Below, in pieces: positions 46,770 to 55,774 of a stretch of 64,000 nt of DNA. Position 1 is the first letter of the stretch, and every line of letters begins with the position of its first letter. The stretch spans positions 124,001 through 188,000 of the forward strand of contig NZ_JPWF01000005.1 in assembly GCF_003326675.1 (NCBI RefSeq), read 5' to 3'. Position numbers and translations under genes: made by a program. Source of the stretch: Thalassospira profundimaris. Its GTDB lineage: Bacteria > Pseudomonadota > Alphaproteobacteria > Rhodospirillales > Thalassospiraceae. The notes under the pieces were generated by a model. The model was not told where the DNA came from, did not search any database, and saw only the letters and a list, made by a program, of their open reading frames with translations.

Positions 46770-47606
46770 TTAATTGCCCAGAAAGTCCCGGATTGCGTTG
46801 ATTTGTGCTTTGTCATTCAGATGGGGTGCATGTCCGCAGTTCGCCACTGCAAAAACCGGCATTTCGGGTTTTTTATTTTTCATCTTCTCGACAATGGCCT
46901 TGGGGATCAGGTCTGACTTCTCGCCGCTGATCAGCATCACGGGACAGGGCAGGGCGTCAAACACATCCCAGGCGTCAAAGGAATCAATATGTTCGGCAAA
47001 GATACGCATGACTTCGGGGTCATAATGCATCATGAAATTGCCATTGGGCAGGCGACGAACCGAACGTGATGCCAGAAATGCCCATGTCGCATCATCTGCC
47101 ACCCCGAAAGGGGCATAGACCAGCCGGACCAGCTGCTCGACATCATCAATGGTTTCAAATTCCGGTGACGCCCCGACATATGATTTGATCCGCGCAACTG
47201 CATCAGGATCAAGTTCGGGGCCGATATCATTCAATACCAGCTTTTCAATCCGTCCGGCGACTTCGGCGGTGGCATAAAGACCAATGAGGCCCCCCATCGA
47301 TGTGCCAATCCAGTCGCAGGTTTCAATGCCGAAATGGTCAAGCAGTTCGAACATCTGGGCGACATAAAACGGGACGGTATATTCTGTGTCCGGATTTTTG
47401 GCCCAACCCGAAAACCCGCGCCCGATCATCGACGGGCACAACACATAATACTGATCGGTGAAATGTGGGGCGACATGATCAAAATCATCTGCAAGCCGTG
47501 CAAGGCCATGCATCATGATCAGTGGTCGTTTGGTGGGATCACCCCATGCCCTGACATGAAGCTCGTAGCCACAGCATTTGACGAAATGTTCGCGAAATTC
47601 TGCCAC
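46770..47606 (-). CDS. Alpha/beta hydrolase
   Basis: 278 aa. Nucleophile elbow WIGTSMGGLIG, oxyanion region MHGLARLADDFD, acid in SGEKSDL and His in NCGHAPHL. Cytosolic lipase/esterase-like fold; substrate unknown. GTG 47606 follows AAGGAG at a good distance and is preferred to the earlier GTG at 47660. The gene follows the second Tam-like methyltransferase by 35 bp in the same direction, so they may be co-transcribed. Confidence 0.85.
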   Translation of the reverse strand: MAEFREHFVKCCGYELHVRAWGDPTKRPLIMMHGLARLADDFDHVAPHFTDQYYVLCPSMIGRGFSGWAKNPDTEYTVPFYVAQMFELLDHFGIETCDWIGTSMGGLIGLYATAEVAGRIEKLVLNDIGPELDPDAVARIKSYVGASPEFETIDDVEQLVRLVYAPFGVADDATWAFLASRSVRRLPNGNFMMHYDPEVMRIFAEHIDSFDAWDVFDALPCPVMLISGEKSDLIPKAIVEKMKNKKPEMPVFAVANCGHAPHLNDKAQINAIRDFLGN

Positions 47607-47641
47607 GGTTCGGCTCCTTGTCTGGGATGGATCGGTTGGCC

Positions 47642-48448
47642 TTAATTGGAACGTTTGCACGCAACCATGAAAAGACGGTTGAACGGAAACAGTGTGCGTC
47701 CGTCATCGCGGATCGGATAGACCTGATTAAGGCGTTCCTTGTATTTCGTGGTAAAGCGGGCACGTGCTTCGTCATCGGGAAGGGCGGCCAGAACCGGACG
47801 TAAAATGGTTGAACTGGTCCAGTTATAAACCGCATCCGGGCCGGTCAGCACATGGCAATACTGCGTCTGCCACAAATCAATTTCATCGCAGGACGGGGAC
47901 AGAACATCAAAGTAATCCCCCGGGCGCATGATGCGCGCGGTGTGCATGGCTTCGTCAACTTCCTTGCGCCATTCAATACCGGCTTCGCCGATCAACTGGT
48001 GGCTTGGGGCAAGGAAATTGTTGGGGACCTGAATGGCGATCATGCCACCGGGCCGCACATGTTCAAGCAAACGCGGGAACAGGTTGGAATGATCCGGCAC
48101 CCAATGCAGGGCAGCATTCGAAAACAGAAGATCGACCGGTTCGTCGGGTTGCCAGGTTGCGATATCGCCCTGCTGCCATTCGATGGCTTCGTCACGTTTG
48201 CGCGCGGTTTCAAGCATCTGTTCCGATGAATCAATGCCAACAATGCGCGGGCTGTTTGCATCCTGCGTGCAGTAGGCATCCGCAAGAACAGCAGTCACCG
48301 ATCCCGGGCCGCAGCCCAGATCGACAATATGACGTGGCGAAAAACCATTGGCCGCTTTTGGCAGGCGGCCAATCAGGTCGATGGCAGGTCGCAGGCGTTC
48401 ATTGCCAAACAGACCGTAACGGGCGGGATCCCAATATGTATTGCTCAT
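47642..48448 (-). CDS. SAM-dependent methyltransferase, trans-aconitate 2-methyltransferase-like (second copy)
   Basis: 268 aa, same family as the gene at 24.5-25.3 kb. It begins YWDPARYGLFGNERLRPAIDLI, then HIVDLGCGPGSVTAVL (motif I), VGIDSSEQMLETARKRDEAI, VDLLFSNAALHWVPDH and IAIQVPNNF. The LRPAIDLI start and the arrangement favour Tam, which may remove the aconitase inhibitor trans-aconitate. ATG 48448. Confidence 0.82.
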   Translation of the reverse strand: MSNTYWDPARYGLFGNERLRPAIDLIGRLPKAANGFSPRHIVDLGCGPGSVTAVLADAYCTQDANSPRIVGIDSSEQMLETARKRDEAIEWQQGDIATWQPDEPVDLLFSNAALHWVPDHSNLFPRLLEHVRPGGMIAIQVPNNFLAPSHQLIGEAGIEWRKEVDEAMHTARIMRPGDYFDVLSPSCDEIDLWQTQYCHVLTGPDAVYNWTSSTILRPVLAALPDDEARARFTTKYKERLNQVYPIRDDGRTLFPFNRLFMVACKRSN

Positions 48449-48526
48449 AGAGATAAGTCCTAGAGCCTTTTGGGTTAATTTAAAAGCATTGATGCCGGTT
48501 ACGGCTGCCTCGGGCAGATCGCAAGA

Positions 48527-48715
48527 TCAATGATCGGCTGCTTCAAGCTGATCATAATGGCCCTTGATCAGATGGAACATGAACAGCACAGCGCCAATAA
48601 ACAGGGTCAAACCGACAAAATAGGAATAACCGTCATGCGAGCCTGATGCATAGAACAGGCCGAAAAGAGCGACCACAATGGTCAAAATCCCAAAGATGAA
48701 ACGATCGATACCCAT
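48527..48715 (-). CDS. Small two-helix membrane protein
   Basis: 62 aa with two membrane helices (FIFGILTIVVALFGLFYA and YFVGLTLFIGAVLFMFHLI) and an acidic C-terminus. GAGGAGC precedes ATG 48715; I reject the longer start at 48790. No family assigned. Position between tam and rppH gives no hint of role. Confidence 0.65.
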   Translation of the reverse strand: MGIDRFIFGILTIVVALFGLFYASGSHDGYSYFVGLTLFIGAVLFMFHLIKGHYDQLEAADH

Positions 48716-48798
48716 TTGTAGCTCCTCTAAGCGATAGGTGTCTGTTAATTCGTAAAATTTAACGTAAAGAACACAGCGATCAAGCCGCATCCTCGACC

Positions 48799-49344
48799 TT
48801 ATATCGACTTCAATTCGCGAATTCTTTGCGGTACATCACGAAATGCATCGGCAATTTGCAAATAAACAGGCCGTTTGAACGGAACAATCAGATCGGGCAA
48901 GGTCGCCAGATCATTCCAGCGCCAGTCATCAAATTCCGGATTGGGGACATCGATCTTGATATGTTTGTCCTTGCCGGTGAAACGCATGGCGAACCATTTC
49001 TGTTTCTGGCCGCGATACTTGCCCTTGAACGCCTTGCCGATCAAATGATCCGGCAGGTCATAGGTTAGCCAATCGGGCGTTTCGGCAATGATTTCGGCCT
49101 TGCTGGTGCCGATTTCTTCCTTGAGTTCGCGAAGGGCGGCTTCGACGGGTGTTTCACCATCATCAATGCCGCCTTGGGGTAATTGCCATGCCCCTTCAAA
49201 ACCATAGCGGTTTCCCATCCAGACCAAACCATCCGGGTTGAACAGGGCAATGCCGACGCAAGGGCGATAGGGCAAGTCTTCGGCCCGTACTTTGGTGGTT
49301 TCGTCCGGTGTCTTGTCTGACAGATTTGCGGATTTCTCAGCCAT
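48799..49344 (-). CDS. rppH: RNA pyrophosphohydrolase
   Basis: 181 aa Nudix hydrolase. YRPCVGIALFNPDGLVWMGNR, then WQLPQGGIDDGETPVEAALRELKEEIG, which is the Nudix box, and a C-terminal FDDWRWNDL. It removes pyrophosphate from mRNA 5' ends to start decay. Starts at MAEKSANLSD (49344) with AGGAG upstream; longer frames upstream lie in a gene-free part. It is last of the gpmI-envC-ctpA cluster. Confidence 0.9.
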   Translation of the reverse strand: MAEKSANLSDKTPDETTKVRAEDLPYRPCVGIALFNPDGLVWMGNRYGFEGAWQLPQGGIDDGETPVEAALRELKEEIGTSKAEIIAETPDWLTYDLPDHLIGKAFKGKYRGQKQKWFAMRFTGKDKHIKIDVPNPEFDDWRWNDLATLPDLIVPFKRPVYLQIADAFRDVPQRIRELKSI

Positions 49345-49387
49345 GATTTCTCCTGGGTGACTGGAACCGGCTGGGGCCGGTATGTCG

Positions 49388-50923
49388 TCACTGACCTTCG
49401 ATGGTGGCAGCGGGTTCTGAATTGTTGGCAGCGTCCTGTGCCATAATCTCACGTTCGCGTTCTTCGGCCTGACGGCGGGCTGCTTCGGCTTCGACTGCGG
49501 ATTGCGGCGGGACCTGTATGTTGGCAACTGCGCTGACCGGGGCCAGTTCGACGCCAAGACGTTTCAGGCGAAGTGCCCAGTTGCGCAAGCGCTGGATCGT
49601 TACCGGATAGGATTGAGCAAAGCCGATGGCGACACCGTTCCGTTTTGCCGTTTCTGCAAGTTCGGCAAGTCTGGCATCGATCTGGCGGCGGCTTGGGATA
49701 TGGTCAATCAGGGAATTGCCGATTGCATTTGGTGTACCGGCATTTGAAGCCAGTTGCGCGCCATAGCTTGCCATGCCGCTGCGCGTTCCTTCGACATACA
49801 TCAGTCCGGAACGCGAAATGGATTCAATGATCGGCCGGATCGCACTATCAAGGCTTCCGAATTTTGATCCTTCATTGGTCACAAGTCCCGCATAGCCCGG
49901 GAACTGGGCCAGAAGCCATTCAAGCCGCACAAGGTTTTCACCTTCGGACAGGGATGTCAGAAGCGCGCGGGGGCCCGGATCAGAAAGCGGGAAGTCGGCC
50001 GGTTCCATTGGCAGTTCAAGAAACACCTCGTGCCCCATCTGGCGGGCTTGTGCCGCGACGGTTTTGATATCCCGGCTATAGGGCGATATCGCAAGCGAGA
50101 TATTCAAAGGCAGATCATTAATAGCCGTCTGGGTACGCGCATCATTCAGGCCGACACCGGTCAGGATGATCGCGACATAGGGTTGCCCTTCGGTTTTCTC
50201 GAACGGTCGCTTATAGGCATCAAACGGTGTGGTGCCATCATCGGCGATGCGCGGAACCCGACCAAAACTGCCCTCTTCATCAAGGCCCGGCAAGGGGGCT
50301 GCGCGCAGAGGATCAGGTTCTATCGGATCATCAATCGATCCTTCTTCGGCGATCAGGGCGGCCAGTTCTTCGGGCGTCGGTTGATCGTTCTGGGGCGTTC
50401 CGTCCGGATTGGGGGTGCCCATCAGATCGGAAACGCCTGAAAGCTGATTTGCGATATCCTCTGGCGATTGTGGTGTGCCATCAGGATTGGTTGTGGCGTT
50501 TTGCTGGGCGCGTTCGCGTTCCTGCATATCGCGCACACCACGCGCAATTTCTTCCTGAACTTCACGTTCCGAACCCGGTACGGCCACCAGTGCCTCGGGC
50601 CCGCCGGTATGAAACAGCCGCCATCCGGTTTCCGGATCAAGAACCGGGATCATTGCAACCGCTGTCGCCCCGAAGGGCGAAAAGAACAAGGTGATGATCA
50701 GCAGTTTGGATGTCCAGCTTCTCCGCGATTTCGGACGTTTTGGAAGGCGTTTACTTTGAACTTCAATGGGAAGTTCGTTAAAGGGCAAATCATCGAGATC
50801 AACAGCACCAGCGTCAGACATCCCGTCGCCAAGGTCGTCAGCCAGCGCACCAGCCATGTCCTCGTCGTTACCGCCATTCTTCTTCTTTCGGAATGGCAAG
50901 GAATTTAGGATTTTCCTGAACAC
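49388..50923 (-). CDS. Divergent polysaccharide deacetylase family protein
   Basis: 511 aa. An N-terminal cytoplasmic part and one membrane helix (LLIITLFFSPFGATAVAM) precede a long disordered Pro/Asp/Gln-rich linker (about residues 125-235). The C-terminal domain (VAIILTGVGLNDARTQ, VFLELPMEPADFPLSDPGPRALLTSL, YAGLVTNEGSKF) is the YibQ/DUF610 type. Such proteins accompany envC and ctpA in proteobacteria and probably act in the envelope, but activity is unknown. Two metal-binding residues typical of real deacetylases are not clear. Confidence 0.85.
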   Translation of the reverse strand: MFRKILNSLPFRKKKNGGNDEDMAGALADDLGDGMSDAGAVDLDDLPFNELPIEVQSKRLPKRPKSRRSWTSKLLIITLFFSPFGATAVAMIPVLDPETGWRLFHTGGPEALVAVPGSEREVQEEIARGVRDMQERERAQQNATTNPDGTPQSPEDIANQLSGVSDLMGTPNPDGTPQNDQPTPEELAALIAEEGSIDDPIEPDPLRAAPLPGLDEEGSFGRVPRIADDGTTPFDAYKRPFEKTEGQPYVAIILTGVGLNDARTQTAINDLPLNISLAISPYSRDIKTVAAQARQMGHEVFLELPMEPADFPLSDPGPRALLTSLSEGENLVRLEWLLAQFPGYAGLVTNEGSKFGSLDSAIRPIIESISRSGLMYVEGTRSGMASYGAQLASNAGTPNAIGNSLIDHIPSRRQIDARLAELAETAKRNGVAIGFAQSYPVTIQRLRNWALRLKRLGVELAPVSAVANIQVPPQSAVEAEAARRQAEEREREIMAQDAANNSEPAATIEGQ

Positions 50924-50957
50924 GAACAGCTAGTCTCTCACTGTGTCCGCTTGGTCC

Positions 50958-52259
50958 TTACCCTTGCGGGCGAGGACCAAACAGGGAAATGCCCCGGATC
51001 ATGTCCAGCGCCCGCGACAACTGATAATCGTCAATCGCAAGCTGTTCGGCCTGATCCCGGCGGGAATTTGCATCCTTTTCTGCATCAGTGGTGTGTGCGT
51101 CTTCGTTGCGAAGGGCACCATTCAGGGATGCTTCGGAACGACGGGTGTCACCTTCGATGCTTTCGACACGGGCCTGCGGGACGATGATATCAGGAACGAT
51201 ACCGACTTCCTGAATGGATTTGCCCGATGGCGTGTAATAGCGTGCAGTGGTCAGACGAAGTGCCACATTGCCCGGCATCGGCAGGATGGTCTGAACCGAT
51301 CCCTTGCCAAAGCTACGCGTGCCCATAATGATCGCACGGCGATGATCCTGGAGGGCACCGGCAACAATTTCGGATGCCGATGCGGAACCGTCATTGATCA
51401 GGACAACAACCGGAAGGCCTTCGGCAAGATCACCGGAACGGGCGTTATAACGTTCGGTATTCTGGGTGTCGCGCGGACGGGTCGAAACGATTTCGCCTTT
51501 ATCAAGGAAGGCATCGGAAACCGAAATTGCCTGATCAAGCAATCCGCCCGGGTTGTTGCGCAGGTCAATGACCAGACCCTTGATTTCCGGACCGATCTGA
51601 TCGCGCATATCGCCAATTGCACGTTGCAGGCCGCTAAAGGTCTGTTCGTTGAATTTGGTGATACGGATGTAACCGATATCTTCCTTGGCTTCGGCGCGAA
51701 CCGACTGGATCTTGATGACAGCACGGGTCAGGGTGACATCAAACGGTGCCTGTTCGCCCTTGCGGATGATGGTCAGGACAATGTCGGTATTGACCTTGCC
51801 GCGCATCATTTCGACGGCGTCATTCAAGGTCAAGCCGCGAATGGCTGTGCCATCGATATGGGTGATGAAGTCGCCCGGCTGAAGTCCGGCTTTTTCCGCC
51901 GGCGTGTCATAGATCGGAGAAATGACTTTGACAAAGCCGTCTTCCATCGTGACTTCGATACCAAGCCCGCCAAATTCACCGCGGGTATCGACCTGCATTT
52001 CCTCGAAATTATCCATGTTCAGATACGAGGAATGCGGATCAAGCGAGGTCAGCATGCCGTTGATTGCCGCCTCGATCAGCTGTTTGTCATCAACTTCCTC
52101 GACATATTTGGCTTTGACCTGTTCAAAGACATCGCCAAACAGATTGAGAAGCCGATAGGTCTCAGCCGAGGAGGTTGAAGATTGCGCCAGACTTGGGGAC
52201 GCAAGGCCGAAAGTCATGCCGGTCGCGAGTGCGAGTACTGCCAATCGAGAGGTTTTCAT
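50958..52259 (-). CDS. ctpA: C-terminal processing protease, S41 family
   Basis: 433 aa. Signal peptide (MKTSRLAVLALATGMTFGLASPSLAQ), then a PDZ domain (FGGLGIEVTMEDGFVKVISPIYDTPAEKAGLQPGDFI) and the Ser-Lys dyad in INDGSASASEIVAGAL and GTRSFGKGSVQTIL. Periplasmic processing of envelope proteins, peptidoglycan hydrolases in particular. The start overlaps the upstream stop by 4 nt (ATGA), and the gene follows envC directly, a well conserved pair. Confidence 0.95.
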   Translation of the reverse strand: MKTSRLAVLALATGMTFGLASPSLAQSSTSSAETYRLLNLFGDVFEQVKAKYVEEVDDKQLIEAAINGMLTSLDPHSSYLNMDNFEEMQVDTRGEFGGLGIEVTMEDGFVKVISPIYDTPAEKAGLQPGDFITHIDGTAIRGLTLNDAVEMMRGKVNTDIVLTIIRKGEQAPFDVTLTRAVIKIQSVRAEAKEDIGYIRITKFNEQTFSGLQRAIGDMRDQIGPEIKGLVIDLRNNPGGLLDQAISVSDAFLDKGEIVSTRPRDTQNTERYNARSGDLAEGLPVVVLINDGSASASEIVAGALQDHRRAIIMGTRSFGKGSVQTILPMPGNVALRLTTARYYTPSGKSIQEVGIVPDIIVPQARVESIEGDTRRSEASLNGALRNEDAHTTDAEKDANSRRDQAEQLAIDDYQLSRALDMIRGISLFGPRPQG

Positions 52260-53623
52260 CCACTTACCTTGCCGTTTTTCGAGGCCAGCCACGGAAGCGG
52301 ATTAATCGCTTCTCCGTCCTGGCGCATCTCCAGATATAGTTTTGGCGCAGTTTCACCCATAATACCAACAGGTTCGCCCGCCAATAGATATTGTCCTACC
52401 ACACTGTCGAGCCGATCAAAACCGGCGATAAGGCTATGGTATCCTTCGCCGTGTTCGATAATCAAGAGTCGGCCGTACCCGCGGAAGGGGCCTGCAAAGA
52501 CAACTTTACCATCAAAGGGTGAGACAACCTGCGCATTTGCGCGGGTGCTGATCTCAATTCCCTTGGATCTTGTGACTGTTAATCCGTCCGGACCACGTGA
52601 TTTTTCCCCGAACAGTGTGACGACTTTGCCACTGGCTGGCATCCTCAAATTACCGTGTGCCAGCGTGATAGAGCTTCCAACAGCAAATTCTTCGTCACTG
52701 GTTTCGTTCTTTTTATCTCGCGTCGCAGATGTTTCTTCCTTCTGCGCGGGCGTCTCGGGCGGGGTGTTTCGTGCAATCGTGGTCGCGCCGAGCGTATCGG
52801 AATCCGGCTCCGTGCGGCTGGCAATCTCGACTTCCGGGCGCGGGCGCGGCTTTGGCAAGCCTTCTGCGCGTTTGCGCAGGGTACTTAAAAGATCGCCAAG
52901 CGATTTGGCTTCGTCGGCCAAGGCGCTGACAGCTTTGGCCGCGGCAAGGGCTTCGGCCTCGGTTTCGGAGCGCAGGCGACGTTTTTCATCCAGAAGGGCA
53001 GCAAGTGCTGAACGCTCGCTTTGCAATTGCTTGGTAGCCTCGGTCAGGTCAGAACGACGGTCGCGGATATCTTCACGCAGGGTCGCGATTTCTTCGAGTT
53101 CCTTGCGAAGGTCGCGCGCATGTTGTTCCACACCGGGCAAGGCTGCCTTGAGCAACACGGCAGACCGCAGGGTATCTTGTGGTGACGTTGGCAGGGCTAT
53201 GACTGCTTCAGGCGGGGTGGTGGACAACCGCTGAAGCGCCATCAGAATGCGGGCATATTGTCCGGCCTTGTCTTCAAGACTGGTGGCGGCAACCTTTTCA
53301 CGGGATTCCAGTGTTTGAAGCTGATCTTCAAGATCGGTCAGGGTCGTTTCAAGGCGCTGGGTCCGGCGGGCAACCGAAATGGCCTCGGATTGAAGGGCCT
53401 GTTCTTCGGTCCAAAGCTCACGCGATTTGCGGGACAGGAATTCTTCCTGTTGTTGCTGTTTGGAAAGCTGGCTTTCGAGTTGGTCGAGTTTTTTGTCAAC
53501 TTTTTGCAGCGATTGGGCAAAAGAAGGCGCTGCCCCCCCCCCGCCTGCGACAAGAACTGCAAAAGCAGTCAGCGCAGGCAGGGCTATCCTGTAAGCAAAC
53601 TTAGCTCGCAAGAAGCGCGTCAT
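52256..53623 (-). CDS. EnvC-like murein hydrolase activator
   Basis: 455 aa. Signal peptide ending PSFAQ, a long coiled coil (about residues 40-260, rich in Leu, Glu, Gln) and a C-terminal LytM domain (SPFDGKVVFAGPFRGYGRLLIIEHGEGYHSLIAGFDRL). The first zinc motif (HxxxD) is replaced by GIEIST and the final HxH by YLEMRQ, so it is a non-enzymatic EnvC-type activator. A ten-base G tract (minus strand, 53533-53542) lies in the signal peptide. Overlaps gpmI by 23 nt. Confidence 0.9.
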   Translation of the reverse strand: MTRFLRAKFAYRIALPALTAFAVLVAGGGGAAPSFAQSLQKVDKKLDQLESQLSKQQQQEEFLSRKSRELWTEEQALQSEAISVARRTQRLETTLTDLEDQLQTLESREKVAATSLEDKAGQYARILMALQRLSTTPPEAVIALPTSPQDTLRSAVLLKAALPGVEQHARDLRKELEEIATLREDIRDRRSDLTEATKQLQSERSALAALLDEKRRLRSETEAEALAAAKAVSALADEAKSLGDLLSTLRKRAEGLPKPRPRPEVEIASRTEPDSDTLGATTIARNTPPETPAQKEETSATRDKKNETSDEEFAVGSSITLAHGNLRMPASGKVVTLFGEKSRGPDGLTVTRSKGIEISTRANAQVVSPFDGKVVFAGPFRGYGRLLIIEHGEGYHSLIAGFDRLDSVVGQYLLAGEPVGIMGETAPKLYLEMRQDGEAINPLPWLASKNGKVSG

Positions 53624-55193
53624 TCTGTTTCAGGCCCTTAAGCAACGGTTTGCCGGTCATCTCGGCTGGTTGCGGCACGCCGAGAAGCTGCAACAGGGTC
53701 GGTGCAACGTCGGCAAGACGCCCATTCTCCAATGTTACTCCTTCCGGACCGTTAACAAGGATGGTCGGAACGAGATTAAGGGTATGTGCAGTGTGCGGTT
53801 CGCCAGTTTCCTGATCGACCATCACTTCGCAATTGCCGTGATCGGCGGTGACAAAGGCAACGCCGCCAACCGATTTGATCGCATCAATGACTTTGCCAAG
53901 GCAGGTATCCACCGCTTCGGCCGCCTTCATGGCCGCAGACAGAATACCGCTATGTCCGACCATGTCGGGATTGGCAAAGTTCAGGATGATCGCGTCGTAT
54001 TTTTCCGACTTGATGGCAGCAACCAGTTTTTCAGTGACTTCAGGTGCGGACATTTCCGGCTGAAGGTCATAGGTCGCGACTTTCGGGGATGCGACCAGAA
54101 TACGGTCTTCGCCCTCGAAGACCTGTTCTTCACCACCGTTAAAGAAGAACGAGACATGCGGGTATTTTTCTGTTTCGGCGATGCGAAGCTGTTTCAGGCC
54201 AGCCTTGGAAACCACTTCGCCAAAAATATTCGGCAAGGTTTGCGGCGGATAGATCGCATCCATGTATTTTGCATGTTCGGATGAATATTCGACCATACCG
54301 GCCTGAACTGAAAACTTCGGTGCGGTGCCACGATCAAAGCCATCAAATTCCGGGGCGCAAAGGGCCGCAAGGATTTCACGCGCACGGTCGGCACGGAAGT
54401 TGGTCATCAAAAGACCATCGCCATCCTTGATGCCGTCAAAGCCGTCGATCACGGTCGGCAGGACAAATTCGTCGGTGGTGTCGTTTGCATAGGCATTGGC
54501 AATTACCGCCTCGGCACTTTCAGCCGAACGACCATCCGCATAGTTCTTGCCCTGAACCATGGTGAAATAGGCCTGGCTTACGCGTTCCCAACGGTTGTCA
54601 CGGTCCATGGCGTAATAGCGCCCGGTCACGGTGACAATTTCAACATTGGCATCGCCGATCAGGGCGCGGAATTTTTCAAGGAATTTAGCTGCACTTTTCG
54701 GTGCGGTATCGCGGCCATCAAGATAGGCGTGAATTTTGACAGGCACTCCGGCGCCCGCGATGATTTTGGCAAGGGCAGCCATATGGGCCTGATGGGAATG
54801 CACGCCACCTTCGGACAGAAGTCCGGCAATGTGGCAAACACCCTTGGTATCGGTCAGGGTTGCGATGATTTTCTTGACCGCATCGGTATCGGCAATGGAA
54901 CCGGTTTTGACGGCTTCGTCAATTTTCGGCAGTTCCTGCATGACCACGCGACCGGCGCCAAGGTTCATATGACCGACTTCCGAATTGCCCATCTGACCTT
55001 CGGGCAGGCCGACATCCAGACCGCAAGCCTTAAGGAAACCGGTCGGATAATTGGCATAAAGCGCGTCCCAGACAGGCGTGTTGGCCAAGGCAACGGCGTT
55101 GTCCTTGGTTTCTTCGCGATAACCCCAGCCGTCCAGAATACAGAGCACCACAGGGCGCGGGCGCTTTACGGAATTCGATACAGTCACGTTCAT
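53601..55193 (-). CDS. gpmI: Phosphoglycerate mutase, cofactor-independent
   Basis: 530 aa. Two-metal enzyme: LCILDGWGYRE, catalytic Ser in QMGNSEVGHMNLGAGR, LDGRDTAPKSA, ADHGNCE metal site. Interconverts 3- and 2-phosphoglycerate. Start at MNVTVSNSVK (55193). First gene of gpmI-envC-ctpA-deacetylase-rppH, an operon order found across alphaproteobacteria. Confidence 0.97.
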   Translation of the reverse strand: MNVTVSNSVKRPRPVVLCILDGWGYREETKDNAVALANTPVWDALYANYPTGFLKACGLDVGLPEGQMGNSEVGHMNLGAGRVVMQELPKIDEAVKTGSIADTDAVKKIIATLTDTKGVCHIAGLLSEGGVHSHQAHMAALAKIIAGAGVPVKIHAYLDGRDTAPKSAAKFLEKFRALIGDANVEIVTVTGRYYAMDRDNRWERVSQAYFTMVQGKNYADGRSAESAEAVIANAYANDTTDEFVLPTVIDGFDGIKDGDGLLMTNFRADRAREILAALCAPEFDGFDRGTAPKFSVQAGMVEYSSEHAKYMDAIYPPQTLPNIFGEVVSKAGLKQLRIAETEKYPHVSFFFNGGEEQVFEGEDRILVASPKVATYDLQPEMSAPEVTEKLVAAIKSEKYDAIILNFANPDMVGHSGILSAAMKAAEAVDTCLGKVIDAIKSVGGVAFVTADHGNCEVMVDQETGEPHTAHTLNLVPTILVNGPEGVTLENGRLADVAPTLLQLLGVPQPAEMTGKPLLKGLKQNDALLAS

Positions 55194-55484
55194 AAACCCC
55201 ACTGATAGAGATAAAGGCTGAATTACCCGTAAATATTTACCAACAAATATGGTGACTTACAGGGCGTTTTGCCATCAATCCTGTTATGCGGGCAGGGTGG
55301 GTCAACCGTTACTCACAACAGGCATATGCATAATTTCGGCAATCTAGCACGATTGTGCCCGCGAAACAGCACCTGCACCGGGAATTTTTTGCAGGTGCAA
55401 AGCTGCTTTTTGACAGGGTTTGCAGACACGGATAATCTGCCCTCCAACGGTGATCCTCAGAGGCGGCAGAAATGGCGTCTTGCA

Positions 55485-55708
55485 CCGCGACGGGAGAGCC
55501 CGGTTATCCGCATAACCGGCGCCGAAGGAGCAATTGCCCCATAACACTCTCAGGCACATGGACCGTCGCGGATAGAGGCTCTGGAGAGAGAAACCGTTTG
55601 GCGCAAGCAGCATCGCATGCGTCAAACGGATTCCACCGAAGGATGAAAACCATTGGGTCGATATTGTTTTCGGGCCAATGGAATACAATCTCAGGTCAAG
55701 GGACAGAG
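55485..55708 (+). promoter_or_regulatory. Tandem glycine riboswitch upstream of sdaA
   Basis: Aptamer 1 spans 55485-55571: P1 stem CCGCGACGG (55485-55493) and CCGTCGCGG (55563-55571) encloses GGGAGAG, GCCGAAGGAGCAA and ACTCTCAGGCA, the gcvT-type glycine motif. Aptamer 2 spans about 55579-55708: CTCTGGAGAG, CACCGAAGGATGAAAA and ATCTCAGGTCAAGGGACAGAG. The two aptamers are joined by a short linker, as in cooperative tandem switches. It ends 67 bp before the sdaA start, so expression platform and ribosome site lie just after. Whether glycine switches expression on or off cannot be read. Confidence 0.9.
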
Positions 55709-55774
55709 GGGGCAATACACCGGTTCGTAAACGGCGCGATTTTCGCGCGGTCAAGAGCCGTGAAGGAGGCCCCT

